Positions 1-10,736 of a DNA stretch of 64,000 nucleotides are shown one piece after another. Under the pieces are notes generated by a model that saw only the letters and a list, made by a program, of their open reading frames with translations, did not search any database and was not told the origin of the DNA. Source of the stretch: Ascarosepion bandense (lineage: Eukaryota > Mollusca > Cephalopoda > Sepiida > Sepiidae); NCBI GenBank assembly GCA_037127315.1, contig JBBBDQ010001186.1, forward strand, positions 3,554,501 through 3,618,500, in the 5' to 3' direction. Position 1 is the first letter of the stretch, and every line of letters begins with the position of its first letter. The translations under genes and the position numbers were made by a program.

Positions 1-330
1 ATAATCAAGTAATCAGCATATTACTCTTTGGAGATTTCCCTGATTTTTGCTATGATTGCTGCCTTCAGTCCCCTAATCGTTTGAGGGTTGTTCTGGTACA
101 CGTTATCCTTGAGATACCCCCACAAATAAAAATATTGGGAGCTCAAATCTAGTGAGTGCGTTACACTTCCTGCTGTTCAATCTCTTACGAAATCGCTCTC
201 TCAACCAGCCTAGGGAGTTATTTAATGTAATGGAGGGAGTAGCCACGTCTTGACGTTAACCACGATCTGTCCCTCTGTGTCATCCCAGTGATTAACAGTT
301 TTATTCTAAAAAATTGTAAGTTCAGTTTTT
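1..330 (-). pseudogene. Tc1/mariner-superfamily transposase, C-terminal remnant
   Basis: Read on the minus strand, bases about 125-35 encode WGYLKDNVYQNNPQTI followed by LKAAIIAKIREIS. This is the typical C-terminal block of DDE transposases of the Tc1/mariner superfamily (SPDLxPxDFFLWGYLK...NNPQTI...). The preceding catalytic block is damaged (RTHSLDLSS where RSPDLSP is expected) and further upstream sequence survives only in shifted frames with stops. The element enters from outside the window, so its termini are not seen. A dead fragment. Confidence 0.6.
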
Positions 331-360
331 TGGTGGGATTACTCTGTATGTCATTGCTGT

Positions 361-641
361 ACATCTACTAAGCTAACCGGTCAACGTTTGTTATTCCAGA
401 CTGAAAGTGACGGCTATAATAGCTCTTTGAAGACACCCGACTATATACTACTTGTCAGAATACAGTCAGGACGTGATGACAATTTTGAAGATATATCTTA
501 TATTCAAACTTCTTTTTAGGACAGCCAGTTATAACTGTCTTAGATTATTAAAATTTTAGTAAATCATTACATCTATTAAATTGATCTACCAACGTTTGTT
601 ACTCCAGATTGAAGGAGACGTCTGTTATCGCTTTTTGAACC
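361..641. repeat. Direct repeat pair of about 72 bp
   Basis: Bases 361-432 and 566-641 are diverged direct copies. Both run from 'acatctactaa/acatctattaa' through 'caacgtttgttattccaga' to 'ctctttgaa/ctttttgaa'. The second copy runs into 'cccactctactaaaccc', which recurs at 1220 and 1590, so this belongs to the repeat complex at 1261-1945. No coding content seen. Confidence 0.6.
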
Positions 642-663
642 CACTCTACTAAACCCAGGATGT

Positions 664-1229
664 GTGTTGTGGTGCAGTAGATATCGACTAGGAACTGTAA
701 ATCGGGGAGCTGAGTTCGAATTCCAATGAATTCCTTGCATTCACTTACGCACAAATACCATTGGGAAAAGTGTTAATCCGTCTCTTCCCTCCAGTGATGG
801 GTTAAATAACAGGACAGATTGGGCTCTGTAGCATTGGTTAGCAACCAGTTTACTGCAGAAAGTAATGGCAACCTACTGCAGGATAATCTTCTGCCCAGTC
901 AGACATGTGTCTTTCAAGACATGATCACCCAATGGCACTTAACTGACTGACTGACTATAATAGTTGATTACATGATTAAGGCTACTACTGGACATAAAGC
1001 GGGGGATCCGTTTATGACTTCATAACAATATAAAACTGATCCCCCATTAATTACTACTTAATAATATAATACATCTCTTCCCCCTCTAGCTATGTCAAAT
1101 AACAGGACAGATTGGGTTCTATAGCCTTGGCTGGCAACCAGTCTACGCAGAAAGCAATGGTAACCTACTGAGGGATAATCTTCTGCCAAGTCAGTCATGT
1201 CTCTTAACTGACTGACTACTAAACCCTGC
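664..1229 (+). mobile_element. S1 tRNA-derived SINE, dimeric copy
   Basis: A tRNA-like head at 664-730 (GGTGCAGTAGATATCG as an A-box region, GAGTTCGAATTCC as B box) leads into a conserved body: 'cttgcattcacttacgc', 'ggttaaataacaggacagat', 'ggcaacctactgc', and a terminal domain ending 'cacttaactgactgactg' at about 952. A linker with a hairpin (1001-1045, GGGGGATC...GATCCCCC) then joins a second body without a tRNA head (1075-1229). The same head-body-hairpin-body order recurs at 3453, 17546 and 34866, so the dimer itself appears to be the mobile unit. Pol III transcription is inferred from the boxes. The central domain might correspond to a known SINE superfamily domain, but I cannot assign it. 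Confidence 0.85.
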
Positions 1230-1260
1230 TTCTCACAGCTGACTCGTTTGCATAAGATTT

Positions 1261-1945
1261 TTTGAACATGAAAACAATTTGGAAGCTCGCTATGCAATAA
1301 GATTTTGTGTTTTGGGGCATGAAAACTGTCCATAAACCTCTTTACATCAAGACCTCGCTCTCTGTGACTTTTAGTTGTTCCCCAAGTTGAAAGAAAGTGG
1401 CAGTCGTTTTGAAGATACCGAGAAGATGAAAGAAGCTGTGACAAGAGTCCTGGACACCTTCACTTTGGATGACTTCAATAGAGATTTTCAATGCTTGAGC
1501 GTTAAAACAAGAATATTGAAGACAGAAGGTCCTACTTTGAATGATAATAGTGTTGTGTTCTTTAAAATTTAAAAATGTCTCTTTTTGAACCCACTCTACT
1601 AAACCCTTTTTCTCACAGCTGACTTTTCATGCCCACAAACACAAAACCATATTGCATAGCGAGCTTCCAAATTGTCTTAACGTTCAGAAAATGCAAACTA
1701 GTCAACTGTGAGAAGAAGGGTTTAGTAGAGTGGGTTCAAAATGAGATATTTATAAATTTTAAAGAACACAACACTATTATCATTCAAAGTAGGACCTTCT
1801 GTCTTCAATGTTCTTGTTTTAACGCTCAAGCTTTGTGAAGTCCCCGTGGAAGTCCACCAAAGTGAAGGTGTCCAGGACTCTTGTTTTCATACCCACAAAC
1901 ACAAAACCATATTGCATAGAGAGCTTCCAAATTGTCTTAACGTTT
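1261..1945. repeat. Large snapback inverted repeat
   Basis: Bases 1441-1624 and 1699-1890 are inverted copies of each other (about 185 bp arms, spacer about 75 bp), sharing blocks such as 'gtcctggacacctt', 'ttgaagacagaaggtcctac' and 'ccactctactaaaccc'. The spacer block 'cacaaacacaaaaccatatt' recurs directly at 1890 and inverted near 1261-1325. The left arm includes a transposase C-terminus, so the fold-back was built from a DNA transposon. Confidence 0.8.
1345..1520 (+). pseudogene. Mariner-type transposase C-terminal remnant
   Basis: The plus frame reads DLALCDF-stop-LFPKLKESG, then RFEDTEKMKEAVTRVLD and DDFNRDFQ. This matches the C-terminal end of mariner-like transposases (SPDLAPCDFFLFPKLKE...). 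An in-frame stop interrupts it immediately after the residue expected to be the last catalytic Asp, and nothing of the N-terminal half is present. An antisense duplicate lies at 1795-1890. Confidence 0.7.
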
Positions 1946-2609
1946 TCCTGAAAAACTCACAGAACTTCTTGATTGCAACGCATGCGTACGTCTGCGTGTA
2001 CACAGTGGGAGAGCTAAAAATATTATCTTTGTAGGAAAAAAAGCGGAGTAGAAAATTCCAACTGTGTTGAAATAACATTCTTTTAATGTTTGTATGAAAG
2101 CCGAGTGTTCCTCTCGATGATCGACGACGTATCGTTGTTAATCTCCGCAAATACATTTTCCATTGCACACGTTCCAGTATTTAGTGGCAAGCTAAATCGG
2201 CCATTAGAAAATTCGTTGGTGAGGGGATAGAACGGTGAAATGAGGAAAGGGGCCGGCGCTAGAGGTCAACTATTATGCGACACGCGGGAAATGCCAGTAG
2301 AAGACACTGTCTTAGATTTGTGTATTTGTAGAAAGGGTGTTACGAAAATAGTGACGCGGTGAATAGGCACCGGTTCGTATTTCGCCAATTCCCAGTTTTT
2401 GACATCCGGCTTTTGCAGTTGGTGGCAGAATGGATAAGAAATGACTAAAGGCCTTAATTGTCACTGGATGTGAGATTAATTCCAACTGTTTCGACTCACC
2501 CACACTTTCTGATATCGCCCAGGGAGAATAAGCGCAAAATTTAAAATAATAGAACGAGTTTTAAATATGTGAAAAATTTAATACACTTGTTTTGTTTTTT
2601 AATGAGAAA
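1946..2609. other. No recognisable feature
   Basis: Short overlapping open frames only, none with a recognisable domain. I see no repeat shared with the rest of the window. Confidence 0.5.
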
Positions 2610-2700
2610 TCCTTTCATGACCTAGGCGATCATGGCGCTTCACTGATTACTTTCCTTTATTTATCTATCATCAATTCTTTATGAATATTAGAGTGTTTTC
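2610..2700 (-). pseudogene. Possible RTE-B 3' end scrap
   Basis: 'cctaggcgatcatggcgctt' followed by 'cactgattactttcc' resembles the antisense 3' coding end of RTE-B at 60567-60590 ('taggcgaccatggctctcca', then 'ctaattacttcc'). Too short for certainty. Confidence 0.35.
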
Positions 2701-2727
2701 CCGTTACCTTTTTTGCTGTTTTCGAAT

Positions 2728-3180
2728 TTAATGTTCCTGCTCCGAAGAACTAAGCTCACTGGTATGCCCTATATATGAATTTAATCGAGTCACAAGATTA
2801 GCAACTAGGTCCCACCCTTTTACTGTGAAACCAATAAATTGTAAAAGCAAATTCTACTCCAGCAGCTTCTTTTCTCGCACTTCCCGCCTGTGGAATGCCC
2901 TTCCATTTACTTGCTTTCCCAACAGCTATAATCTCCAAGAATTTAAATGTAAAGTCAATAGTCATCTCCTATCTCACTAACCTGCATCCTCACTCTCATG
3001 CTCCTTTCTCCATCCACTCCACTCTCATCAATATTCTCATCCATCTCTTACCCACTTCCTGACACCCCCTATAACATGTCACTCTTTCTCCTAATTTTCC
3101 TTCTATGTAACCCCCTGCACAACAGTGGCAGTAAAATACTTTGCTCGGGGCGACAAGATTATAAAAAAAACAAAAAAAAC
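2728..3180 (+). pseudogene. LINE-A, 5'-truncated 3' end
   Basis: Encodes the end of the LINE-A reverse transcriptase ORF: the SSLVPP-like region, ATRLATRSHPFT-like block, FFSRTSRLWN-like block, and KCKVNSHLLSH stop near 2980. A pyrimidine-rich 3' UTR, the diagnostic 'ccccctgcacaacagtggca' and an A-rich tail at 3165-3180 follow. Strong 5' truncation is typical of target-primed reverse transcription. Frame is broken in places, for example Trp-Asn-Ala where WNSLP is consensus. Confidence 0.85.
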
Positions 3181-3452
3181 CTTCGTTTAGACTAGTTGGC
3201 ATGCAAGTCTAGAAAACCCAATTATTTTCGTAATGCTCATTTTTGTTTATTTGGAACTCTAAAATTGGTTAAAATTTAATAAAATGTCAAAAGCTTCAGT
3301 AGAAAATTAAATTATATTTCACCCCAAGCAAGGCAATAAATTCACTAAGACACAAGGGATTCTTGAGCATGAAAGAATATGACAAAAAAAAAAAGAAAAA
3401 AGAAAAGCATTTTTAAGAAGAGATAACAATAAAAGAACAATAATTAGGAAGA

Positions 3453-4068
3453 CGATTCGTGGTTTGCTGCAGTCGATATCGGCTCGGAACGAGAAATCGG
3501 GGAGCCGAGTTCGAATTTCAGTTGAATTCATTGCATTCACTTACACGCAAATACATTTGGGAAAGGTAATAATCCATCACTTTCTTCCAGTTATGGGTTA
3601 AATAGCATAACAGATTGAGTTCTGCTGCCTTGGCTGACAACCAGTCTACCGCAGAAAGTAATAGCAAACTACTGCGGGATAATCGTCTGCCCAGTCAGCC
3701 ATGTCTCTTTCGAGACATGATCGCTCAAGCGTGCATCAAATATGGCACTTAACTGACTGACTGAATATAATAATTGAAAACATGATCATGGCTTCTACTG
3801 GGCATAAAGTGGGAGATCAGTTTTACAGTGTTATGAAGTGATAAACTGATCCCCCCGTAATTACTACCTAACAATACATTTCCTCCCCGTCTAGCTATGA
3901 GTCAAATAACAGGACAAATTAGGTTCTGTTGCCTTGGCTGGCAACCAGCCTACCGCAGAATGTATCGGCAACCTACTGCGGGATAATTTTCTTCCCAGTC
4001 TGTCATGTCTTTTTCGAGACGTGATCGCCCAAAGCGTGTATAAAGGATGGCCATTAACTGACTGACTG
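3453..4068 (+). mobile_element. S1 SINE, dimeric copy
   Basis: One of the best dimers. Head 'gctgcagtcgatatcggctc' with B box GAGTTCGAATTTC near 3508, complete first body to 'aactgactgactg' at about 3765, linker with hairpin 3811-3855, second body 3885-4068 again ending 'aactgactgactg'. Both monomers end in the same motif. Confidence 0.88.
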
Positions 4069-4098
4069 AATTAAGAAGAAAAAATGAGCACTTTGACG

Positions 4099-4200
4099 TG
4101 GTTCGCAAACTCAATTACGATTACGTAAGAGGTTCAATCCTCACTGAGTGCTAGATATTTGGGGCCTTGTGCCAAACCTAATCTACGCTTAGTAAATTAC
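4099..4200 (+). mobile_element. S2 tRNA-like SINE fragment
   Basis: 'aagaggttcaatcctcactg' carries a good B box (GGTTCAATCC), followed by 'ggggccttgtgcca' and 'aatctacgcttagtaaat'. The same order occurs at 58968-59095. The A box is poorly kept. Confidence 0.6.
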
Positions 4201-4257
4201 TTAAGAAGACACATAACGATTTAAACTGCATTTAAATATATGAATATCAAAGTTTCA

Positions 4258-4563
4258 CTCAGCAAGTGCCCTACGAGATACACGCTTGGGCGATCATGTC
4301 TCTTTCGAGACATAATTGGCTGGGCATGATTTTCCTGCAGTAGGTTGACATTAATTTCTGCGGTGGACTGGTTGCCAACCAAGGATATAAAACCAAGTCT
4401 GTCCTAATATTTAACCCATAGATGGAAAGAGAAGAGACGGGTTAATACATTTCCCAAGGGTATTTGCGCGTAAGTAAGTGCAACGAATTCAACCGGAATT
4501 CGAACTCAGGTCACCGATTTCTCGTTCCAAGCCAATATCTACTGCACTGTAACTCACATCCTT
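4258..4563 (-). mobile_element. S1 SINE, monomer
   Basis: Reverse-oriented single monomer. It begins (on plus) with 'gatacacgcttgggcgatca' and 'tctctttcgagaca', passes 'ctgcagtaggttgac' and 'atttaaccca', and ends with the tRNA-like head at 4500-4563, including reversed B box 'ggaattcgaactc'. Nearly full length. Confidence 0.85.
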
Positions 4564-4573
4564 GAATGCAAGA

Positions 4574-4973
4574 AGCATTAAGTTAGTTCCACAATCAAGA
4601 AGTGCGAAAGAAGAAACTTTTAGCATCGAACATATGGTTACATCTAGTAATTCCAACTTTAAAGAGATGAGACCTAACTGCCAGTCTAATTCTGTGCTTA
4701 AATTCTTAAAGTGAACATCAGAAAAATTACCATGAAGTTGCATTGGAAGTTATGATGCGGTGAGAAAATATTTTGCATGCAAATTCAAATAACACATTGA
4801 AAAACACAAACGAATTTACTTGATAATCCAGTATTTTCTTGCACATTTTTAAGACATTTCATTATCTCCTAATTTTCATTTCATGAATTTTCGCACCAAA
4901 TACCTGATGGACATCGCTGGAGTGAGTCATATAATTCTGAGGGTTCTTTCCAATACCCTTGCAGACAAGCAAT
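4574..4973. other. No recognisable feature
   Basis: AT-rich DNA with no supported coding or repeat assignment. Confidence 0.5.
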
Positions 4974-5759
4974 TGTTACGAAGAGGCATTTATATATAAT
5001 AATAAAAATAATAATGTCTAAAAAGTTGTAGTAAGGGACTCTATTGAGTCCTACTTGTTATTACAAAATTCAGGAAGTAGTTGTTAAATAGAAAAATTAG
5101 GAATATAACGTTTTGGAAAATTGTAGAAAATTCCAGTAGAACCGAGAGAATTCGAAAGGTTCTATAAATATGCAAAATAGATGATAGCCCCTATAAAAAT
5201 AGGTTCTGGGCAGTGAGGAGTTAGTTGTTAACAGGGTTTGTGGACGTTATCAACTCCGGCTTTGATTCAAGGATTTATATCCAGCCGGAAGTATCCTTAA
5301 GAAGTCGTCGACCGACTAAAACCTGAAAGAGTTGTTAAAAGGATTTGCTTACATTATCAACTCCGGATTTGATTCACGGATTTATATCCAACCGAAAGAA
5401 ACTCATAGACAAGTGCCGACCAACTAAAACCTGAAAGAGAACCTTATGGAACTATATGGGTAAATGCATATTTTTGACTGTTTCATTAACCAAACAAATA
5501 ATTATTCTTTATATACTCATTTAAGGAATTCCAAAAAGTATAGCACTTGGCTTCTTCGTTAACTTAATTAGTTAATTTAGTTAAATTACCTTCCCCTTCT
5601 CCCCTCGTGACACTCACCAGTTTTTCCTTTTGAATGCAAAAAATTGTATATTTGTAAATATTTTAATTTGTCCGTTTTTGTAAATTAGATATTTGTCTGT
5701 GATTTATCTCTGAGTTTTGGTTAATCATTTTTTTCTTTTGTTACACTTAACACGTAACA
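4974..5759. repeat. Candidate solo LTR with internal tandem duplication
   Basis: The interval starts TGTTACG and ends CGTAACA, a perfect 7-bp terminal inverted repeat of LTR type (TG...CA). Inside are TATA-like strings (CTATAAATA near 5163, CTATAAAAATAG near 5191) and a 107-bp tandem duplication (5224-5330, 5331-5439) sharing 'tatcaactccgg' and 'gactaaaacctgaaag'. I do not see a clean target duplication (flanks 'gcaat' and 'aaagc'), so the call is tentative. Confidence 0.45.
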
Positions 5760-6286
5760 AAAGCTGTATAGCGCCAATCTTTTCACGAAAATCCAATACA
5801 AACAACAGCGATTCTTTTTTTTTTTTTTGCTACAGTGTCGAGGGCATTTAATATTATGAGCATAGTTTTCAACTATCATATGCTATCCGGGTGAAGTACT
5901 GATATTTAGTTAATTCCCAACATAAGATACAAGTGAATCAACAAAACGATACCCGGAACACCAACTGTACCCTAAAAAGTTAAGGGTTACTGTAAGGTGT
6001 TTTTTTAAAAGGAGTTATTCATAATTCATTCTTGTCCCAACGGAAAACAATAGCAGCAACCTCCTATCATGGAGAAATTAGGTGTATGCACCAAAAATTG
6101 AGAACAAATACCCTAGACTTATGACTAGGGATGACCCAATTTTCCTGCACGGCAACGCCCGACCGCATGCTTCCCAATGAACTGCTTAAAAGCTGTATAA
6201 TCGAAATTATGAAAGTCTGCTTCATCCCCAATATTCACCTGATATCTCTCATACCGATTATCACTTATTTAAGCAAACTTAATCCT
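5760..6286. other. No recognisable feature
   Basis: AT-rich sequence with a T tract at about 5815-5829. No coding similarity seen. Confidence 0.5.
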
Positions 6287-6934
6287 TTCATAAAATGCCA
6301 AATACAGGTGGGGGATATTAAAATGAAGCAGGCACAAAAATTTAAATACCCGAAAAAAATGTTCTAACAGAAGACGAAGCGTGCGACACAGAGATCTGAA
6401 GGCGTATTGGCATGGCGAAGGATGCGTTCCAGAAGTTGAATAAAGTATTAAGACACAGGAAACTTTCAGTAAAAACAAAGAAGAGAGTACTAGATTGCTA
6501 TGTGATGGCAGTCAATGTTGGACAATATCAACAAAGATGAAGGAAACACTTGAAGCAGCTAGAATGTGGTTCTACAGAAGGATGTTGCGCATATCATAGA
6601 CCATGTGAGCAATGATGAAGTTTTGGAAAGGATGGAAACGAAAAGAAAATTAATGTCGGGCATCAGGAAGAGACAACTAAAGTTCCTGAGACGTGCAATG
6701 AGGAAGGAGGGCTTGGAGAATCTGATACTAACAGGCTAGATAGAGGGAAAAAGAGACAGATGAAAGCAGCAGATAACATGAAGGGCCTGAACAGGTGGAT
6801 GACAGAACCGGGGTTGCGTGGTGTTACAAGAGAAAGTGTGCTAAGAGCCACCAGAGATAGGGACACGTGGAGGGCCATGATCGCTTACGTCCTGAAAGAA
6901 TAAGGCACATAGAAGAAGAAGAATCTTTTCATAC
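6287..6934 (+). pseudogene. RTE-B LINE, 3' coding end
   Basis: Corresponds to the post-RT C-terminal region of RTE/BovB-like elements: 'MAKDAFQKLNKVLRHRKLS', 'KKRVLDCYVM', 'AARMWFYRRMLR', 'IRKRQLKFL', 'MRKEGLENLILTG', then 'RATRDRDTWRAMIAYVLK' and a stop, in several frames. The last block parallels the BovB C-terminus. It ends with 'agaagaagaagaa' at 6921-6934, an RTE-type trinucleotide tail. Multiple frameshifts and stops. Confidence 0.85.
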
Positions 6935-7369
6935 GCAATAAAACATTTCCCAATGAAGAAGGAGTAATCGAATCATTTAAGCTGTTTATCACATCAAAGG
7001 GTAAAAGGTTTTAAAAGTGGGATCAAGAATTTAGAGACACGTTTGAGAGAAGTCATTCATCATGGTACCTATTTCAACGAAATAAATTAGTTTCTTGACA
7101 TTTCAGAAGCATTTTATTAATTTCTTAGCAACGAATTTAACTATGGATTTTATATAGTCATTCCACTTGACTGTAAAACACAATGGGTAAATAAACTTTA
7201 ATAAAATCACACAAATAAATTAAAACTTGATACTTTAGTAGCTAAAGTGTTTACAATAAATATTCATGAAACGCTATATCCTGAGGTGTGTAACTACAAT
7301 TTTTGGGGGGTGGTCAATTTCGTGGTGTTTAATTTGAGTTTATCCGGCCAGATGCTTTGGGGGGAAAAA

Positions 7370-7370
<1 letters not shown>
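6935..7370. other. No recognisable feature
   Basis: AT-rich with no recognisable domain. The open frame starting near 7247 is accidental upstream of the REL-C remnant. Confidence 0.5.

Positions 7371-7419
<49 letters not shown>
7371..7419 (+). repeat. (TAA)n microsatellite
   Basis: About 16 TAA/ATA units immediately before the first REL-C segment. The opposite REL-C copy ends in a short ATA/TAA run at 9888-9900, so this tract may derive from a REL-C 3' tail. Confidence 0.9.
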
Positions 7420-7420
<1 letters not shown>

Positions 7421-8945
7421 TGCAAACACTATGGAAAATCTGTAAACAAACACTTGCATGAACATCACCCAGCACCGGTTACAGAAATAGAAGATGTCAC
7501 CATTCTACGTGATTACACCATCTGCACAGACAGAAAAATTGAAGTAAACAGGCCAGACATTATTGTTAAAAACCAGAAAGAAAAAACTTGCCTATTAATT
7601 GATATGGCTTGGCCAGCGGATTGTAACATAGCAACCAAGGAATTTGAAAAACTGTCAAAATATAAAGACCTGGAAATTAAAATAAAAAAAAATGTGGAAA
7701 TTGAAAACAAGAGTTGTGCCAGTGATAGTAGGTTCACTTGGAATGATAAAAAATGGAACAAAACAACACATTGAAAGAATCCCTAGAAACCCCAGTTTAT
7801 GAAATATACAAAATATTGTCTTATTAAGTACAGGCCTCACACTAAGGAGAACTTTGTTTATGTAACGCTAGGGATGTTAGGGGAGATAGAAAAAACATGA
7901 AATGGAGCCATAACAACACGCCACGACCTGCCTTAAGTCTTCACGCAGTCTTTGTTGGTAGTGCGACCATAGCAAAAAATCGAAATATGATAAAAAGTGA
8001 CATAATAATAACATCTTGTAAAACAAGTAACAAACCGGTTTCATAAATAGAAGATGTCACAATTCTATGGTTTTAGGTGCACTTGGAATGATAAAAAAGG
8101 AACAAAAAACACATTAAAAGAATCCCTGGAAACCCCAGTTTATGAGATATACAAAAAATTGTCTTGTTAAGTACAGCCCACACACTAAAGAGAACTTTGT
8201 CTATGTAATGCTAGAGATATTATAAGACATAAAAAAAACATGTCATGTAGCCATAATAGACTGTTATCTATCTTAGATCTTTCCGCAGACTTGGTAGGTA
8301 GTGCGACCATAGCAAGAATGAACTTAGGATGAAAATGCATAATAACAATATCTTCTAAAACAAGTAAAAATACACCGGTTACATAAATAGATGTCATTAT
8401 TCTATAGGATAACATAATCTATACAGACAGGAAAATTGAAGCAAGTAGACCGGACATTATTGCCAAAAACGGAAAAGAATAAAACTTGCCTACTCATTGA
8501 TATGGTTTGTTCAGCGAATTGTAACATAGCAACCAAGGAATTAGGAAAACTATCAAAATATAAAGACCTGGAAAAGGAAATTGAAGAAAACGTGTAAATT
8601 GAAAACAAGAATCGTGCCAGTGATATTAGGTGCACTTGGAATGATAAAAACGAATAAAACAACCCATTAAAAGAATTCTTGGAAATCCCATTTTAAGAGA
8701 TATACAAAAATTGTCTTGATAATTACAGCCCACACACTAAGAAGAACTTTGTCCATGTAACGCTATTGATGATATTGGATATAGAAAAACAAAACAAATG
8801 TAGCCATAAAAACACACTCCGACCTGCCTTAGGTCTTTCGCAGACTTGGTAGGTAGTGCAACCATAGCAGAAATCGAATTTTGATGAAAAGGACGTAATG
8901 ATAATGATAACATCTTGAAAAACAAGTAAAAAACACTAATGGTGT
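7420..8945 (+). mobile_element. REL-C LINE 3' ends, three head-to-tail copies
   Basis: The first unit encodes CKHYGKSVNKHLHEHHP, then RPDIIVKNQKEKTCLLIDMA and FEKLSKYKDLEI. This matches the C-terminal region of R2/NeSL-like LINEs with a restriction-like PD-(D/E)xK endonuclease: RPD at about 7550 and the downstream LIDMA strand fit the motif spacing. The 3' UTR ends 'acatcttgtaaaacaagtaa' near 8030. Unit two (8031-8370) has an internal deletion. Unit three (8371-8945) repeats the coding block with stops. Each unit starts at 'caccggttacataaatagaa' or a variant, so the array is not three independent random truncations. RT is absent. Confidence 0.75.
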
Positions 8946-8947
8946 CA

Positions 8948-9250
8948 AAGATTTTTTTTTAACGCCACTGATGTGCAGGGGGATACATAAGCGTGAGAAG
9001 ATTAGAAAAGAGAAAACTGGAAACCGCATCCTAAACAGGAAACAAGGGATGATCCTCTTCACCAGTTCAATAGATGTGGGTGGAGTGTGAACCGGGCGAT
9101 AGTTTAGTATATCTACTCCAATTGAAAAAAAAAACAAAGTGAGAAGATTAGAAAAGAGAAAACCAGAAACCGCATCCCAAACAGGAAACAAGGGATGAGT
9201 CCCTTCACCCGTTCAATAGATGTGGGTGGAGTGTGAACTGGGCGATAATG
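8948..9250 (-). mobile_element. S5 SINE (short head plus LINE-A-like tail), duplicated head
   Basis: On plus, 'gccactgatgtgcaggggg' is the reversed LINE-A-like 3' end. Two tandem copies (8992-9120, 9138-9248) of a reversed block follow, with 'aaaccgcatcc', 'ggaaacaagggatga', 'ttcaatagatgtgggtggag' and 'gtgaaccgggcgata'. The latter, reversed, is tRNA B-box-like (cggttcacactcc). Same family at 49164 and 56571. Confidence 0.7.
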
Positions 9251-9887
9251 AATATTATTAATGATAACACTTTTAATTTGCATAATAGTCTTTTGAATAA
9301 TGACAATAGGAATAAGAAACTTACTTTCCAGTCGAAGCTAATAAATTGCTAGGTAGCTAATTTTGGCTGACTATAACAAATTTTAAATCTAGGTATGGCA
9401 TATAAGATTCAGGGGAATTTTAAAAGATATTTCTGAGATTTTTAAAAAACACTCTTGTAGTCTTTTGAGACCTACCGTATTTTTATAAGAAAAAATTGCT
9501 TCGACAAGTTCTGCTTCGTGGATTACGAAGAATCCAAATTGGCGTTGTTTGCCAAGGCTGAATTTACTTTTTTTTAAGATATAACTTTTCTTTCAGAAAT
9601 ATATTTGTCAGAAATAATGTTCCTTCCAAGGTTAAACCATTTTTTCGATTGTATTATTTCTAAACAAATAGTTTTCTGCTCGTTATTTTCAAACATTTCG
9701 AAGTAAAAATAAAACAAAATATTCTACACTGTTTTCAGATGCTCAACCTGTACTTTGGCATAAACTCGACAAATTCTACTTATCAATATTGCCCAAAGGT
9801 ATCATTTTCTCCGACTTTGACGGTTGCAATTCAAAGAAATACGTTCGTTTTTCGAATCTCGACTGTGACTAACCTATGACTGCACCA
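9251..9887. other. No recognisable feature
   Basis: AT-rich DNA with no supported feature. Confidence 0.5.
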
Positions 9888-10736
9888 GTGTATTATTATT
9901 ATAATGTTGTCATCTTTCATCCTATTTCGATTTCTGCTATGGTCGCACTACCAACCAAGTCTGCGGGGAGACCTAAGGCAGGTCGTGGTGTGTGTGTCGT
10001 TATGGCTCCATTTCATGTTTTTCTATCTCCTGTAACATCCCTAGCGTTACATAGACATAGTTCTCTTTAGTGTGTGGGCTGTACTTAACAAGACAATTTT
10101 TTGTATATCTCTTAAGCTGGGGTTTCCAGGGATTCTTTCAATGTGTTGTTTTGTTCCATTTTTTATCATTCCAAGTGCACCTAATATTACTGGTACGATT
10201 CTTGTTTTCAATTTCCACATTTTTTTATTTCAATTTCCAGGTCTTTATATTTGACAGTTTTTCGAATTCCTTGGTTGCTATGTTAGAATCCGCTGGACAA
10301 ATCATATCAATTAATAGGCAAGTTTTTTCTTTCTGGTTTTTAACAATAATGTCCGGCCTATTTGCTTTAATTTTTCTGTCTTTATTGATGGTGTAATCTC
10401 ATAGAATAGTGATATCTTTTATTTCTGTAACCGGTGCTGGGTGATGTTTATGCAAGTGTTTGTTTACATATTTTCCATAGTGTTTGCACATTAACCAATG
10501 TAAATATTGCCCCACTCTATTGTGACGATTTTGATATACATTTGGGGTAAGTACAGAACATCCTGTGATTAGATGGTCTATTGTTTCTTGGTATTTATCA
10601 CAGAACCTGCATTTTTGATCCACATTATTATGTATAATATTTGCCTGAAAGTTCCTTATTATTATTATTATTGGTTCGACAATTTTGACTTCCAAAGGAA
10701 AGCTTCTAAGTTGTTGAACTAAAAGTATCATTTCCT
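9888..10736 (-). pseudogene. REL-C LINE, C-terminal CCHC and endonuclease region
   Basis: Longest REL-C copy. Minus-strand frame 10767-10399 encodes KCRFCDKYQETIDHLITGC (C-x2-C-x7-H-x4-C zinc knuckle) followed by YQNRHNRVGQYLHWLMCKHY. This order is usual ahead of the restriction-like endonuclease in R2-like elements. Downstream (10398-10260) the endonuclease segment continues in another frame with intact RPDI and LI-MI strands but stops. The 3' UTR runs to an ATA/TAA run at 9888. Opposite in orientation to 7420-8945. The RT domain is missing and it abuts a LINE-A 3' end at 10737. Confidence 0.8.

Noticed and set aside
664..740. Functional tRNA genes at SINE heads
   Set aside because: A and B boxes are present but no cloverleaf with acceptor pairing can be drawn, and each is attached to a SINE body.
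7247..7420. N-terminal half of a 175-codon open frame
   Set aside because: The run of isoleucines is the (TAA)n tract. Only the REL-C part downstream is genuine coding ancestry.
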